64,000 bases of DNA from Sulfurirhabdus autotrophica (GTDB lineage: Bacteria; Pseudomonadota; Gammaproteobacteria; Burkholderiales; SMCO01). Location of the stretch: positions 496,001 to 560,000 of the forward strand of contig NZ_SMCO01000001.1 in the NCBI RefSeq assembly GCF_004346685.1, given 5' to 3'. Both the position numbers and the translations under genes were made by a program. Under the pieces are notes generated by a model. The model ran no database searches and was not told the DNA's origin. It saw nothing but the letters and a program-made list of their open reading frames with translations. This document shows, piece by piece, positions 38,987-46,240 of this stretch (the first letter of the stretch is position 1; each line of letters begins with the position of its first letter).

Positions 38987-39798
38987 GCTGAATTACTTTT
39001 ACGTTTAGCTATTCCAATCAACCCCAGCAGGCCAGAACCAAACAGCCATGCCGCCGCAGGTACCGGGGCGGCGGCAACATCGCCGGGGCGAACTGCCATG
39101 GCGTACAAATAAGAGCCTTTATATTCGAAGCCTTGACTGCCACCGGAGAAGAGGAATTCAAACGCGTTTGGACTGGGATAAAGTAGCGAATCAGACGGCA
39201 AATGAACGTCTTGACTAGACCAGTAGAACCACGATTGGATATTTTTGAACGGGCCGGTATTGGTAAGACCATATCCTGCTTGTGGCACACAAGATGTGGT
39301 GGTTGATGTTACAGGATTGCAGGAACTTATATTGCCCAGCTCACCGTAGTATAGGTGCGCCATCTCGCTAGCCGTGCTCCCTGCGTACAGAGTACCAGGT
39401 GCGCTGATGTTTGAACCAAAGTCCGTGTTGCCTATCTGACTATTGTTGTAATCGAATGCTGTGCCGTTCACGGGGCTGTTGGTGGGCAAGCGCCAGTCAT
39501 TGTAGCCTAGGTAGTTGGCGGTATTCATGGCAGCAATCCATTTGTTGGCGGTAGACAAATTCATGGTGCCAGTTTGGTTAATGCTATTCGGCTCATAGTA
39601 TGCCCCGCTCTCAGCGCTATTCATTGTCATAGGCAAACCAAAGGTATTTGTCGCCGCCAAGTTAGCATCAGCCAACCAAGTAATATTCAGGTCGTTGTCA
39701 TACACCGCCATCCCACCTAAACGTGACTCAAGGGCAGCATTTGCAGATGTAGACAGCAGGCAGGCAACAACCAGCAGCAGAATGTTGCGTTTATTCAT
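38983..39798 (-). CDS. DUF1566-like PEP-CTERM sorting domain-containing protein
   Basis: This 271-residue secreted protein has a signal peptide ending STSANA. The middle holds WIAAMNTANYLGYNDWRLPT, FYWSSQD and YAMAVRPGD, the Lcl/DUF1566 pattern found in many bacterial surface proteins. The C-terminal VPAAAWLFGSGLLGLIGIAKRK is the PEP-CTERM signal. It is the first gene of a two-gene operon at the right end of the ssrA element, reading away from attR. A role in exopolymer or surface structure is only family-level inference. Confidence 0.88.
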   Translation of the reverse strand: MNKRNILLLVVACLLSTSANAALESRLGGMAVYDNDLNITWLADANLAATNTFGLPMTMNSAESGAYYEPNSINQTGTMNLSTANKWIAAMNTANYLGYNDWRLPTNSPVNGTAFDYNNSQIGNTDFGSNISAPGTLYAGSTASEMAHLYYGELGNISSCNPVTSTTTSCVPQAGYGLTNTGPFKNIQSWFYWSSQDVHLPSDSLLYPSPNAFEFLFSGGSQGFEYKGSYLYAMAVRPGDVAAAPVPAAAWLFGSGLLGLIGIAKRKSNSA

Positions 39799-40099
39799 AA
39801 TCCCCTCCAGTTAATTTCATTTTTTATTGTTGACTCCCAACAATAAAGCAATAACCATGCCGCAAGTAATTAACTACTGCAACATCATGATTGCATGCCT
39901 TATCATTTGACAGAAATCTTTGGGTGAAAACTGGAGTGTAAAGAATGCCGACAGAATTGGTGGGCTAGAGAGGGATGTCTGTTAATGGCATAAATCTGAA
40001 ATGACATAGGCAAGGCCGAAAGTGTGGCGGTAACTTTGGCGGTAACTACGATTATTCAAACAGCGCACATCGCCTATGTATAACCATCTCATTCATTTA
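39799..40099. other. Right-end spacer of the element with integrase-type repeats
   Basis: No gene. At 40023-40047 two direct copies of GGCGGTAACT are 15 bp apart, close to attR, and match the motif at the int promoter and in the origin-like region. The promoter of the PEP-CTERM pair should also be here. Confidence 0.5.
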
Positions 40100-40115
40100 T
40101 TCGATTCCCCCCGCC
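40100..40115 (+). repeat. attR core
   Basis: An exact 16-bp copy of the ssrA 3' segment (30875-30890), followed by CCACCA with one T missing relative to tmRNA. It marks the right end of the integrated element. Confidence 0.88.
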
Positions 40116-40187
40116 CCACCAAAAACCAAAACAAAAGGCCACCCCTGCGGTGGCCTTTTGTTTTGGTTTTTGGTGGAGGTTGAACTG
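40116..40187 (+). terminator. Displaced ssrA terminator: perfect 28-bp inverted repeat
   Basis: CCACCAAAAACCAAAACAAA at 40116 begins a 28-base arm ending GGCCACC. A 5-nt loop (CCTGC) follows, then the exact reverse complement to about 40176, then AGG. The GGCCACC/GGTGGCC core with TTTTGTTTT behind it is a classical intrinsic terminator. It starts at the CCA end of the former tmRNA gene and was moved 9.2 kb by the insertion. Confidence 0.85.
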
Positions 40188-40460
40188 ATGAGAATCCCCA
40201 CCGGGTTCGACTAGACGAGCACTGCTCGGCTGGACGCCCACAGGGCGGTCCCGGAACGCAGTGCAGGGATGGATGGATCGCCATAAGGCGAGACAGACAC
40301 ATTCCCCCCCGTTGTTTGAACTTGCGTCGATATCCTTACCTAACCTACTAAGTTAGCCCAACTCATAAATTGAGCTATCTCTAATAATTTTTTCTGAGAA
40401 TGAGTTGGCAGGCACCCAATAAAGCGCTGTTCCATGCATGAGCCTAGCCCGAGAGCAACG
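40188..40460. other. Non-coding structured block downstream of attR
   Basis: There is no gene. At 40210-40290 three short hairpins follow each other: CGAGCA/TGCTCG, GCCC/GGGC and CGCC/GGCG. The block ends with CATTCCCCCCC at 40300-40310, which faintly recalls the ssrA att core. The rest is AT-rich. Confidence 0.4.
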
Positions 40461-41585
40461 CTACTCCGGCAGATCGTTCAGTTCATAGCTTGTGCTGCGC
40501 CCACCCGCATCCGTTTTCCACAGCACACCCCTCGCAAGCAAATCGTTGATGTCGCGCAGGGCTGTGTCTGGAGAACACTTAGCGATCGCCGCCCACTTGC
40601 TGCTGGTGAGCTTGCCTTCGAAGCCATCAAGCAGATTGTTGAGCAACTTCACCTGCCGCTCGTTCAATGGCGTGGTGGCCCAGCGCTGCCAGAACCGTAC
40701 CTTGGTCAGCACGGCGTCGAGCGTGTACTGGGCCTGATCGACTGCGCGATGGAGCGTGTCGAGGAACCAGGCGAGCCACTCGGTGACATCAAGCGAATTT
40801 TTCTGGGTTCGCTCAAGGATGTCGTAGTAGGCCTTGCGTTCCCGCTGGATCTGTGCAGACAAACTGTAGAAGCGTTGCGGGCTGCCGTCGGCGCGCGCCA
40901 ACAGAAGGTCGCCGATGGCACGGGCGATACGGCCGTTGCCGTCGTCGAACGGGTGCAAGGTGACAAGCCAAAGGTGACCAAGGCCGGCCTTGAGTAGCGG
41001 CAGTTCGTTTGATGCGCCATTCACCCAGTCCAGGAATCTGCTGGTTTCGAACTCCAGACAATCGGCGGGCGGCGCCTCGAAATGCACCCGCTGGCGGCCG
41101 ATAGGGCCAGACACCACTTGCATCGGCCCGCTGGCATCGTCGCGCCAGCCGCCGACCTTGTTCTTGGCAAGGCCGGTGTAGCCGCTAGGAAACAGCGCGG
41201 CATGCCAGCTAAACAACCGCTCACGCGACACCGGCGCATGGCAGTTGGCCGTAGCGTTGAGCACCATCTCGACCACTCCCTCGACGTTCCGATCCACCGG
41301 AGCCAAGGCACCAATGTCCACGCCTAGCCTGCGGGCGATGCTAGATCGCACGAATTCGACATTGAGTTGCTCGCCTTCGATCTCGCTGGTCTTGACCACA
41401 TCCTCAGTGAGCGCTGCAAGGCTCGCCTGATCACGCAGCGCCATGCCCACGTCGGCCAGACGTCCCATCAAGAGCCCTTGGGCACGACTCACCTCTACCA
41501 TGGGCCCAGCGAGTGTTACCAAGTCGAAGTGCCAGTTTGGCCAGTTACCGGCCTGCCAGATGAATTTATAATCTCCGCTATTCAT
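40461..41585 (-). CDS. Fic family protein with N-terminal DUF4172-like and C-terminal winged-helix region
   Basis: This 374-residue predicted AMP-transferase has the Fic core HPFDDGNGRIAR (about 212-223), which is intact. An N-terminal inhibitory motif (TSEIEGEQLN, about 66-75) marks a class II, self-inhibited Fic. The N-terminal YKFIWQAGNWPNWHFD matches DUF4172. The C-terminal segment SSKWAAIAKCSPDTALRDINDLLARG is a winged helix likely to bind DNA. Palindromes over the start codon suggest autoregulation. GC is higher than in the flanking core genome. The target protein is unknown. Confidence 0.9.
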   Translation of the reverse strand: MNSGDYKFIWQAGNWPNWHFDLVTLAGPMVEVSRAQGLLMGRLADVGMALRDQASLAALTEDVVKTSEIEGEQLNVEFVRSSIARRLGVDIGALAPVDRNVEGVVEMVLNATANCHAPVSRERLFSWHAALFPSGYTGLAKNKVGGWRDDASGPMQVVSGPIGRQRVHFEAPPADCLEFETSRFLDWVNGASNELPLLKAGLGHLWLVTLHPFDDGNGRIARAIGDLLLARADGSPQRFYSLSAQIQRERKAYYDILERTQKNSLDVTEWLAWFLDTLHRAVDQAQYTLDAVLTKVRFWQRWATTPLNERQVKLLNNLLDGFEGKLTSSKWAAIAKCSPDTALRDINDLLARGVLWKTDAGGRSTSYELNDLPE

Positions 41586-41643
41586 GCGGAGAATATGGGT
41601 TGAATTCTCTGCATGCGCAAGTTATTCACCGCATCATTTGCGG
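41573..41643 (-). promoter_or_regulatory. Two GCGGAG palindromes at the promoter of the first Fic gene
   Basis: CTCCGC (41573-41578) and GCGGAG (41586-41591) flank the ATG. CCGCA (41629-41633) and TGCGG (41639-41643) form a second site, followed by AGA so that the TCTCCGCA unit is shared. They are candidate operators for the Fic protein's own winged helix. Confidence 0.55.
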
Positions 41644-41691
41644 AGATTGGAGAGAGAGGGGGGGTCTCCGTACTCGGAATGCAAGGGGACG

Positions 41692-42207
41692 CTATTGCTG
41701 CACTGCCGCCGCCCTTGCCAACGATTCCTGCATCCGCTGAGATTCTTTCTGCGCCTCGGCCAAGAGCCGATCCCATTCGTCAGGCGGATGCCCGCTTTCC
41801 AGCATCTTGCGAAAGACTCGGTAGGCGTCGTCACCGCTTTCGTAGGCGCGTTTGCTGTCTTCGTCATTCACCCAAGCGTAGACGATCACCCTGCTCGGGG
41901 CGTGGTAGCGGAAGAATAGACGGTACTGCTGGAAGAACTTCGCTCGGAACCAGTGCTTGTGATCGTCACCAAGCGCCCCACCCTGGCGGTACTCCGGTCG
42001 CGCCGGATCTTGCGGGATGACGTCAAACGCCAGCTTGGTGATCGCGGCCAGTCGCTTACTGGCGTTCTTCTTCAAATAGGCGACTGGGTCCTTTTGCTTA
42101 AGTGTCTCGACTTGCCGCGCCAGAGCTCCAACCTGTGCGAGGAACAATGGATGAGCAAAAACCGTCCAGCCATGAATGACCAAGGGCTCAGGCTTCCCCT
42201 CGCTCAT
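41692..42207 (-). CDS. yhaV: YhaV-family type II toxin (RelE-like ribonuclease)
   Basis: This 171-residue protein shows VIHGWTVFAHPLFLAQ at the N terminus and the characteristic QDPARPEYRQGGALGDDHKHWFRAKFFQQYRLFFRY (in parts) and IVYAWVNDEDSKRAY. These are the hallmarks of YhaV, an mRNA/rRNA-cleaving toxin. The start overlaps the prlF antitoxin stop by 4 nt. It is slightly longer than E. coli YhaV (154). All expected core residues appear present, so it is probably functional. Confidence 0.93.
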   Translation of the reverse strand: MSEGKPEPLVIHGWTVFAHPLFLAQVGALARQVETLKQKDPVAYLKKNASKRLAAITKLAFDVIPQDPARPEYRQGGALGDDHKHWFRAKFFQQYRLFFRYHAPSRVIVYAWVNDEDSKRAYESGDDAYRVFRKMLESGHPPDEWDRLLAEAQKESQRMQESLARAAAVQQ

Positions 42208-42533
42208 TCATCGTCTGCCGACAGGGTGGCATCGAGGTCGACATCGACGACCCCGACCAGCGACAGGAGCCGTTGAACGAGGCCTGCATCGACGGATTGC
42301 AGGCGCTCAGGATGAAGAGAGATGTCCATGGCCAAAAAGCCGAGGAACTGACCGAGCACAGGGTCGTCACCCTCGGATGCTTCGACGCGCGTCAGCACCA
42401 CCTCTCCGCTGGAGCGAATGGTGTAGTGGATCTTGTCTCGCTTGCCCAGCTTGAGGGCACGACGCACGGTTTCCGGCACCGTGGTCTGGTAGCGATCTGT
42501 GAGTGTAGATTCGACTTCGAGGGTTGCAGCCAT
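42204..42533 (-). CDS. prlF: PrlF (SohA)-family antitoxin, AbrB-like
   Basis: This 109-residue protein has the swapped-hairpin AbrB fold segment STLTDRYQTTVPETVRRALKLGKRDKIHYTI in parts, and a C-terminal antitoxin part with DPVLGQFLGFLAMDI. It neutralises YhaV and represses its own operon. The promoter carries an 18-bp palindrome at 42569-42610 as operator. AGGAG lies 8 nt upstream of ATG. Confidence 0.93.
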   Translation of the reverse strand: MAATLEVESTLTDRYQTTVPETVRRALKLGKRDKIHYTIRSSGEVVLTRVEASEGDDPVLGQFLGFLAMDISLHPERLQSVDAGLVQRLLSLVGVVDVDLDATLSADDE

Positions 42534-42568
42534 GGCAGTCTCCTGCTGATTTCAGTTTACCTATGAAT

Positions 42569-42610
42569 GGTAATGCAACTGCATTGTCATGTCAATGCAG
42601 TTGCATTACC
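42569..42610 (-). promoter_or_regulatory. Operator palindrome and promoter of prlF-yhaV
   Basis: GGTAATGCAACTGCATTG and its exact reverse complement are separated by 6 nt. On the minus strand TTGACA and TACCAT with 17-bp spacing lie inside the palindrome, so repressor binding would block the promoter. Likely bound by the PrlF-YhaV complex. Confidence 0.85.
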
Positions 42611-43030
42611 TCCAGGGAGCCCCAGCTTGAATAGGTGTAAATGGGTGTGCTTTTGGTTGAGGCAACGGACGCGGGTTAGATTCCTGTTTTGTGAATTGAA
42701 CTGGCGTCGAATCGCACAAAAGTTTGATGCCCGCTTCCGGCAACCAGACTAGCCAGAAAACCTGCTCGCAGGTCTACAATCAGGCAGGCTTTTCGATTAA
42801 GATCGCAATGGTTCGCACCAGCCTGCAGCGCTTCGATTGCGTACTTTCAAAAGTCGTTTTATGCGGGGTGCTGCCCCTCGCCCAGCTAAATTTTGCGAGC
42901 ATCCGCTTCGCGGCTTGCCTGCTACAAGCATTGCGCTTCGATTCTTCAAGTCCGACAGGCTCCTAGGGCAGCAACAGTGGTTGCGCGCGAGCGGTTAGAC
43001 CAGTGATGTCAACGATCCATGTATGAGTAT
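42611..43030. other. Non-coding region between TA module and second Fic gene
   Basis: No gene recognised. At 42665-42688 ACGGACGCGGGTTAGATTCC resembles the tmRNA 3' segment GCGGACGGGGGTTCGATTCC (about 16 of 20 positions), a possible decayed attachment site. Confidence 0.35.
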
Positions 43031-43104
43031 GAAAGACTTCTTTCATTGCATTGCACTTTATTAAAGAACTCTTTAATATGATTATGACAATGAAAGAGGA
43101 CTTT
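43031..43104 (+). promoter_or_regulatory. Tandem AAAGA-TCTTT palindromes before the second Fic gene
   Basis: GAAAGACTTCTTTC (43031-43044) and ATTAAAGAACTCTTTAAT (43060-43077) are perfect short palindromes with the same AAAGAnnTCTTT core. A third, imperfect AAAGAGGACTTTT (43092-43104) covers the ribosome-binding site. TATGAT at 43077-43082 may be the -10. Likely an autoregulatory operator. Confidence 0.6.
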
Positions 43105-43106
43105 TA

Positions 43107-44255
43107 ATGAACCGTATCACCGGAACTTACGCTATATCCACGACCTTAGGTGAGTCGGTGCGGGCTTTTGTGCCTCACCCTCTACCCCCATCGAATCCGG
43201 TGCTTGCGCTGGATTCATTCATCGAGTCCAACCGCGCGGCCGAATTGGCGCTGGCGCGATTGGGAGGGGTGTCGGGATTAGTGCCATCGGTCGATTGGCT
43301 GCTCTACAGCGCGATCCGCAAAGAAGCTTTGCTGACCTCGCAAATTGAAGGAACGCAGGCCACCCTGACCGATCTCTTCGACGAGGAGGCAGGTCTCAAG
43401 GTCAGTAATACCGATGATATTGAAGAGGTGACCAACTATCTCCGTGCCTTCCGGTTAGTACAGGACCAACTGCGCGATCCTGAAGGACTCCCCATCAGCG
43501 TTCGCCTGCTGTGTGATGCGCATCGCTTGTTGCTGGACGGCGTCCGAGGAGCAGGCAAGCAACCCGGTGAGTTACGCCGCTCGCTAAACTGGATCGGTGG
43601 CACGCGTCCAGGCAATGCCGTCTTTGTACCACCCCCGCCAGAGCGCGTACCAGAACTACTCGCGAATATGGAGCGGTTCATTCATTCTACCTCAACGGAT
43701 CTGCCGCCCTTGGTTAAGGTTGCACTGGTACACGCTCAGTTTGAAACCATCCATCCGTTTCTGGATGGCAACGGGCGAATCGGTCGTCTGCTGATCGCTG
43801 CACTGTTTGAGAACTGGGGTTTGTTGTCGGAACCACTGATGTATCTCAGCGCCTATCTGAAACAGCACCAATCGGAGTACTACCGCCGCCTCTCTGGTAT
43901 CCGCACCGAGGGCGATTGGGAATCCTGGGTATCGTTCTTTCTGGAAGGTGTAGCGACCGCTGCGGCTGATGCAGAGCGCAGCATCATCGCAATTGCGAGC
44001 CTGGTGGCGGCAGACCGCAGGCGACTGCTGGAGTCGCCCAAAGTGGGGCCAGCCAGTTATCGACTCTTTGAAATGCTGCCAATGATGCCGCGCTTCACGA
44101 TTGAGAGGGTCAGGCAAAAGTTGGACACCAGCTTCCCGACCGCCAATGCAGCAGTGAAGACTCTTGAAGAACTCGGTGTCGTGACTGAATTGACCGGACA
44201 AAAGAAGAACCGCAGCTACAGCTATCAGACTTACATCGAGTTGCTGACGCGCTGA
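43107..44255 (+). CDS. Fic family protein (Fic_N plus Fic plus winged helix)
   Basis: This 382-residue predicted AMP-transferase has the core motif HPFLDGNGRIGRLL at about 211-224. The N-terminal Fic_N region carries the inhibitory helix TSQIEGTQATL (about 76-86). The C-terminal RFTIERVRQKLDTSFPTANAAVKTLEELGVV in parts is a winged helix. AGAGGAC precedes ATG. It differs in sequence from the Fic protein at 40461-41585, so it is not a recent duplicate. Two Fic proteins and a TA pair within 4 kb point to an acquired island. Confidence 0.92.
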   Translation: MNRITGTYAISTTLGESVRAFVPHPLPPSNPVLALDSFIESNRAAELALARLGGVSGLVPSVDWLLYSAIRKEALLTSQIEGTQATLTDLFDEEAGLKVSNTDDIEEVTNYLRAFRLVQDQLRDPEGLPISVRLLCDAHRLLLDGVRGAGKQPGELRRSLNWIGGTRPGNAVFVPPPPERVPELLANMERFIHSTSTDLPPLVKVALVHAQFETIHPFLDGNGRIGRLLIAALFENWGLLSEPLMYLSAYLKQHQSEYYRRLSGIRTEGDWESWVSFFLEGVATAAADAERSIIAIASLVAADRRRLLESPKVGPASYRLFEMLPMMPRFTIERVRQKLDTSFPTANAAVKTLEELGVVTELTGQKKNRSYSYQTYIELLTR

Positions 44256-44397
44256 GAGTTTCCCAGGCGGGGTGCCCAGATTTAATGCGGACGTAAGTTC
44301 AATTGCCACCCGCTAAATCGAACTTAGATCGCTATTGTGAATAGCGATAAAATGTTCAATTTAGGGGATACATGGACAAACCATCCACTCCTTAATT
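44256..44397. other. Spacer with hairpins, possible mobile-element end
   Basis: ATCGCTATT/AATAGCGAT (44328-44348) forms a 9-bp hairpin, and AAGTTCAATT (44296) is mirrored imperfectly by AAATCGAACTT (44315), with TGTTCAATTTA again at 44353. It may be the remnant end of an insertion. No gene. Confidence 0.35.
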
Positions 44398-44937
44398 CTA
44401 AACTCCCTGTGCATTTAAAATAACCCGCACGACAAAACCAGCCAACCCGAACACTGCGCAGGGAATCCACACGTAACGCACCTCTGAACCCAGCACGCTC
44501 AAACCACGCAACGATAAAAGCTGCATAACGTTTAATGGCGACACTTCAATTATTCGCCATGGTAAAAAATAACGCTTATTCGAGAACGGGCTGAAGAAAG
44601 CAATGCCAAGACCGCCATTGGTCATGGCATCTAACAATCCGTGAGAAGCGGCACTGAAGAGAAGCAGAAAAAACGCAATTGATCTCTCCTCACCCAATTC
44701 CGGCGCAAAAAATGCCCCCATCACTGCCAGCGCAACGCTGAATGGAAACGAGTGCGTAAAGCCACGGTGTCCGAACGTATGGTCATAGGGAATCCCCAGC
44801 CACATTCCTACCGCATCAATATCGGGCAACACAGCACAGGCGAGTGCCAATACCATGAGCCCAGGAGATACCATATCAGGACCCAGTGCGACACTGAGCG
44901 CCAGCGGCACGGCTAGATGGGAAATGGGCGTCGCCAA
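44398..44937 (-). CDS. YdjM-family inner-membrane metal-dependent hydrolase-like protein (DUF457)
   Basis: This 179-residue protein has about four transmembrane helices. Motifs are an N-terminal ISHLAVPLAL, AVLPDIDAVG, HRGFTHSFPFS and SHGLLDAMTNGG, the conserved His/Asp set of the LexA-regulated, membrane-bound YdjM/YfhO-type hydrolase family (PF04307). The biochemical role is not established in the family. It is not linked to neighbours. Confidence 0.88.
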   Translation of the reverse strand: MATPISHLAVPLALSVALGPDMVSPGLMVLALACAVLPDIDAVGMWLGIPYDHTFGHRGFTHSFPFSVALAVMGAFFAPELGEERSIAFFLLLFSAASHGLLDAMTNGGLGIAFFSPFSNKRYFLPWRIIEVSPLNVMQLLSLRGLSVLGSEVRYVWIPCAVFGLAGFVVRVILNAQGV

Positions 44938-44974
44938 GCCCGTTACCTATCGCCCTGGTTGGGCAAGGTGGTCA

Positions 44975-45121
44975 GGCACGACAATACCCTCCCAATCTGT
45001 AAATTGGCGAGCCGATGATATGGCGACTGTCGCAGAGGATTGATTTCCATTGATTTTGATTTTTTGACAATACTGCTAAAAATAATTCACGATCAGCATC
45101 ATCATAAATGGATATCTTCAT
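44975..45121 (-). CDS. Possible small protein, doubtful
   Basis: This 48-residue frame starts MKISIYDDADRELFLAVLSK with GAGGTG 8 nt upstream of ATG 45121. No homologue recognised. The surrounding 400 bp (44938-45334) hold no other gene. It may be a remnant. Confidence 0.25.
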
Positions 45122-45334
45122 GGCCAACACCTCGTGATGTAATGTGATAAAGCGCACCTCCATATTCTATTCTTAGGGAGGCTAGCCATAACAAGGTTAT
45201 GTTAACTCGCAAAATATGCAAAAAGCACTACCGGACCACCTTAGATTTGTTCAAGATCCTATTGAAGATTAAGCGGCCTCAAGTGACCATGATCATCCAT
45301 GTAGAGGTCTAAAGGTTGCCGCAGCGCGGCTGAT

Positions 45335-46240
45335 TCAGCTTGCCTCGGTGCGCATCGGTACTGGCGCTTTCGGAACCCCGCTGATATCGACGCGTTCGTA
45401 TTCAGCAATCACCTGCGCGCCCAGCAATAGCAGCGTGGCGGCCACTTCCAGGCTGAGCAGCACGATGATGGCCGTAGTGAGCGAGCCGTACACCACACTC
45501 ACCTGCGACAGTGTGCCGAAATACCAGCCAAGCGCATGACGGATAATTTCCCACAGCAGGCCCGCCGTGGCACCGCCGATCAGTGCGTGCTGCGCCGTCA
45601 ACCTGCCTACCGGCATGAAATAATAGATCGCGGAAATAAGCAGAATTTCCCCGAGTACCCCGGCAAAGTAGATCAGCCAGCGCGAGAAGCCGCCCAGCGA
45701 CCAGCTATGCCCCAGAACAACCAAATTTTCACCTCCTATCGCCACCAGGTCCACGATCACAAACGTACCCGCCAACAGCACTGTACCGATGAAAAAGATG
45801 TAGCCAAAGGGCAGCAACAGCGAAACGAGGAAGTGTCGCCTGCGCTTCTCCACGCGGTGCAGAAAAATTACCGAGATCGCACTCTCCAGCACCTTGAAGC
45901 CGAGCGAGCTAAAAAACAGCATCGTAATGAGCAGCACCCAGCCGATCACCTCGCGGTGATCGAGGAAAGCCTTCAACTCCGCTACCACTGCACGGGCTTG
46001 CCCTGGCACTACATACTCCAGCGCCCTGACCAGCGTTGCCAGCAACACAGCTTGATCAATCACTTGCGACAGCAAGATCACCATGAGAATGAGCAGCGGC
46101 ACAATGGAGAGCAGCGCGTAGTAGGCCACCGCGCCAGCGAGAAGCAGGCCCTGATTGGCCTGAAAGGCTTTTAGCACTACTAGCGCGAAGCTGACCGGGT
46201 TTGTTAAGACGTAGGATATTTTGGGATTGATGAGTTTCAT
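45335..46240 (-). CDS. YihY/BrkB family inner-membrane protein
   Basis: This 301-residue protein has six transmembrane helices. The conserved N-terminal GAVAYYALLSIVPLLIL, FFSSLGFKVLESAISVIF and the C-terminal YGSLTTAIIVLLSLEVAATLLLLGAQ are typical of the YihY (UPF0761/BrkB) family. The old RNase BN name is a mis-assignment and no function is firmly known. It stands alone with no partner gene. Confidence 0.9.
   Translation of the reverse strand: MKLINPKISYVLTNPVSFALVVLKAFQANQGLLLAGAVAYYALLSIVPLLILMVILLSQVIDQAVLLATLVRALEYVVPGQARAVVAELKAFLDHREVIGWVLLITMLFFSSLGFKVLESAISVIFLHRVEKRRRHFLVSLLLPFGYIFFIGTVLLAGTFVIVDLVAIGGENLVVLGHSWSLGGFSRWLIYFAGVLGEILLISAIYYFMPVGRLTAQHALIGGATAGLLWEIIRHALGWYFGTLSQVSVVYGSLTTAIIVLLSLEVAATLLLLGAQVIAEYERVDISGVPKAPVPMRTEAS

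Larger units (their letters stand above)
30875..40115. mobile_element. Integrated element in ssrA (integrase, AlpA, DUF927 helicase, HNH and PEP-CTERM cargo)
   Basis: The element is bounded by a 16-bp direct repeat TTCGATTCCCCCCGCC: one copy is the T arm and 3' end of ssrA (30875-30890), the other at 40100-40115 is followed by CCACCA. A P4-type tyrosine integrase lies 160 bp inside the left end and points inward. Contents in order are integrase, a 202-residue unknown, an AlpA-like regulator, a DUF927 protein, an origin-like non-coding block, a minus-strand group of two HNH-like proteins and a fragment, a MITE-like insertion, and two PEP-CTERM genes. No capsid or conjugation gene is seen, so it resembles a phage satellite or small integrative element. 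Confidence 0.9.

Noticed and set aside
40093-40302. 69-codon minus-strand frame across attR
   Set aside because: Runs through the terminator hairpin; composition reflects the inverted repeat.
40300-40312. Second attR copy (CATTCCCCCCC)
   Set aside because: Only the C run is shared with the att core; too short to support.
43692-44309. 205-codon minus-strand frame opposite the second Fic gene
   Set aside because: Covers the Fic catalytic region in antisense; no recognisable motif.
45536-46174. 212-codon plus-strand frame opposite the YihY-like gene
   Set aside because: Gln/Arg/His-rich shadow of a well-recognised membrane protein; no homology seen.
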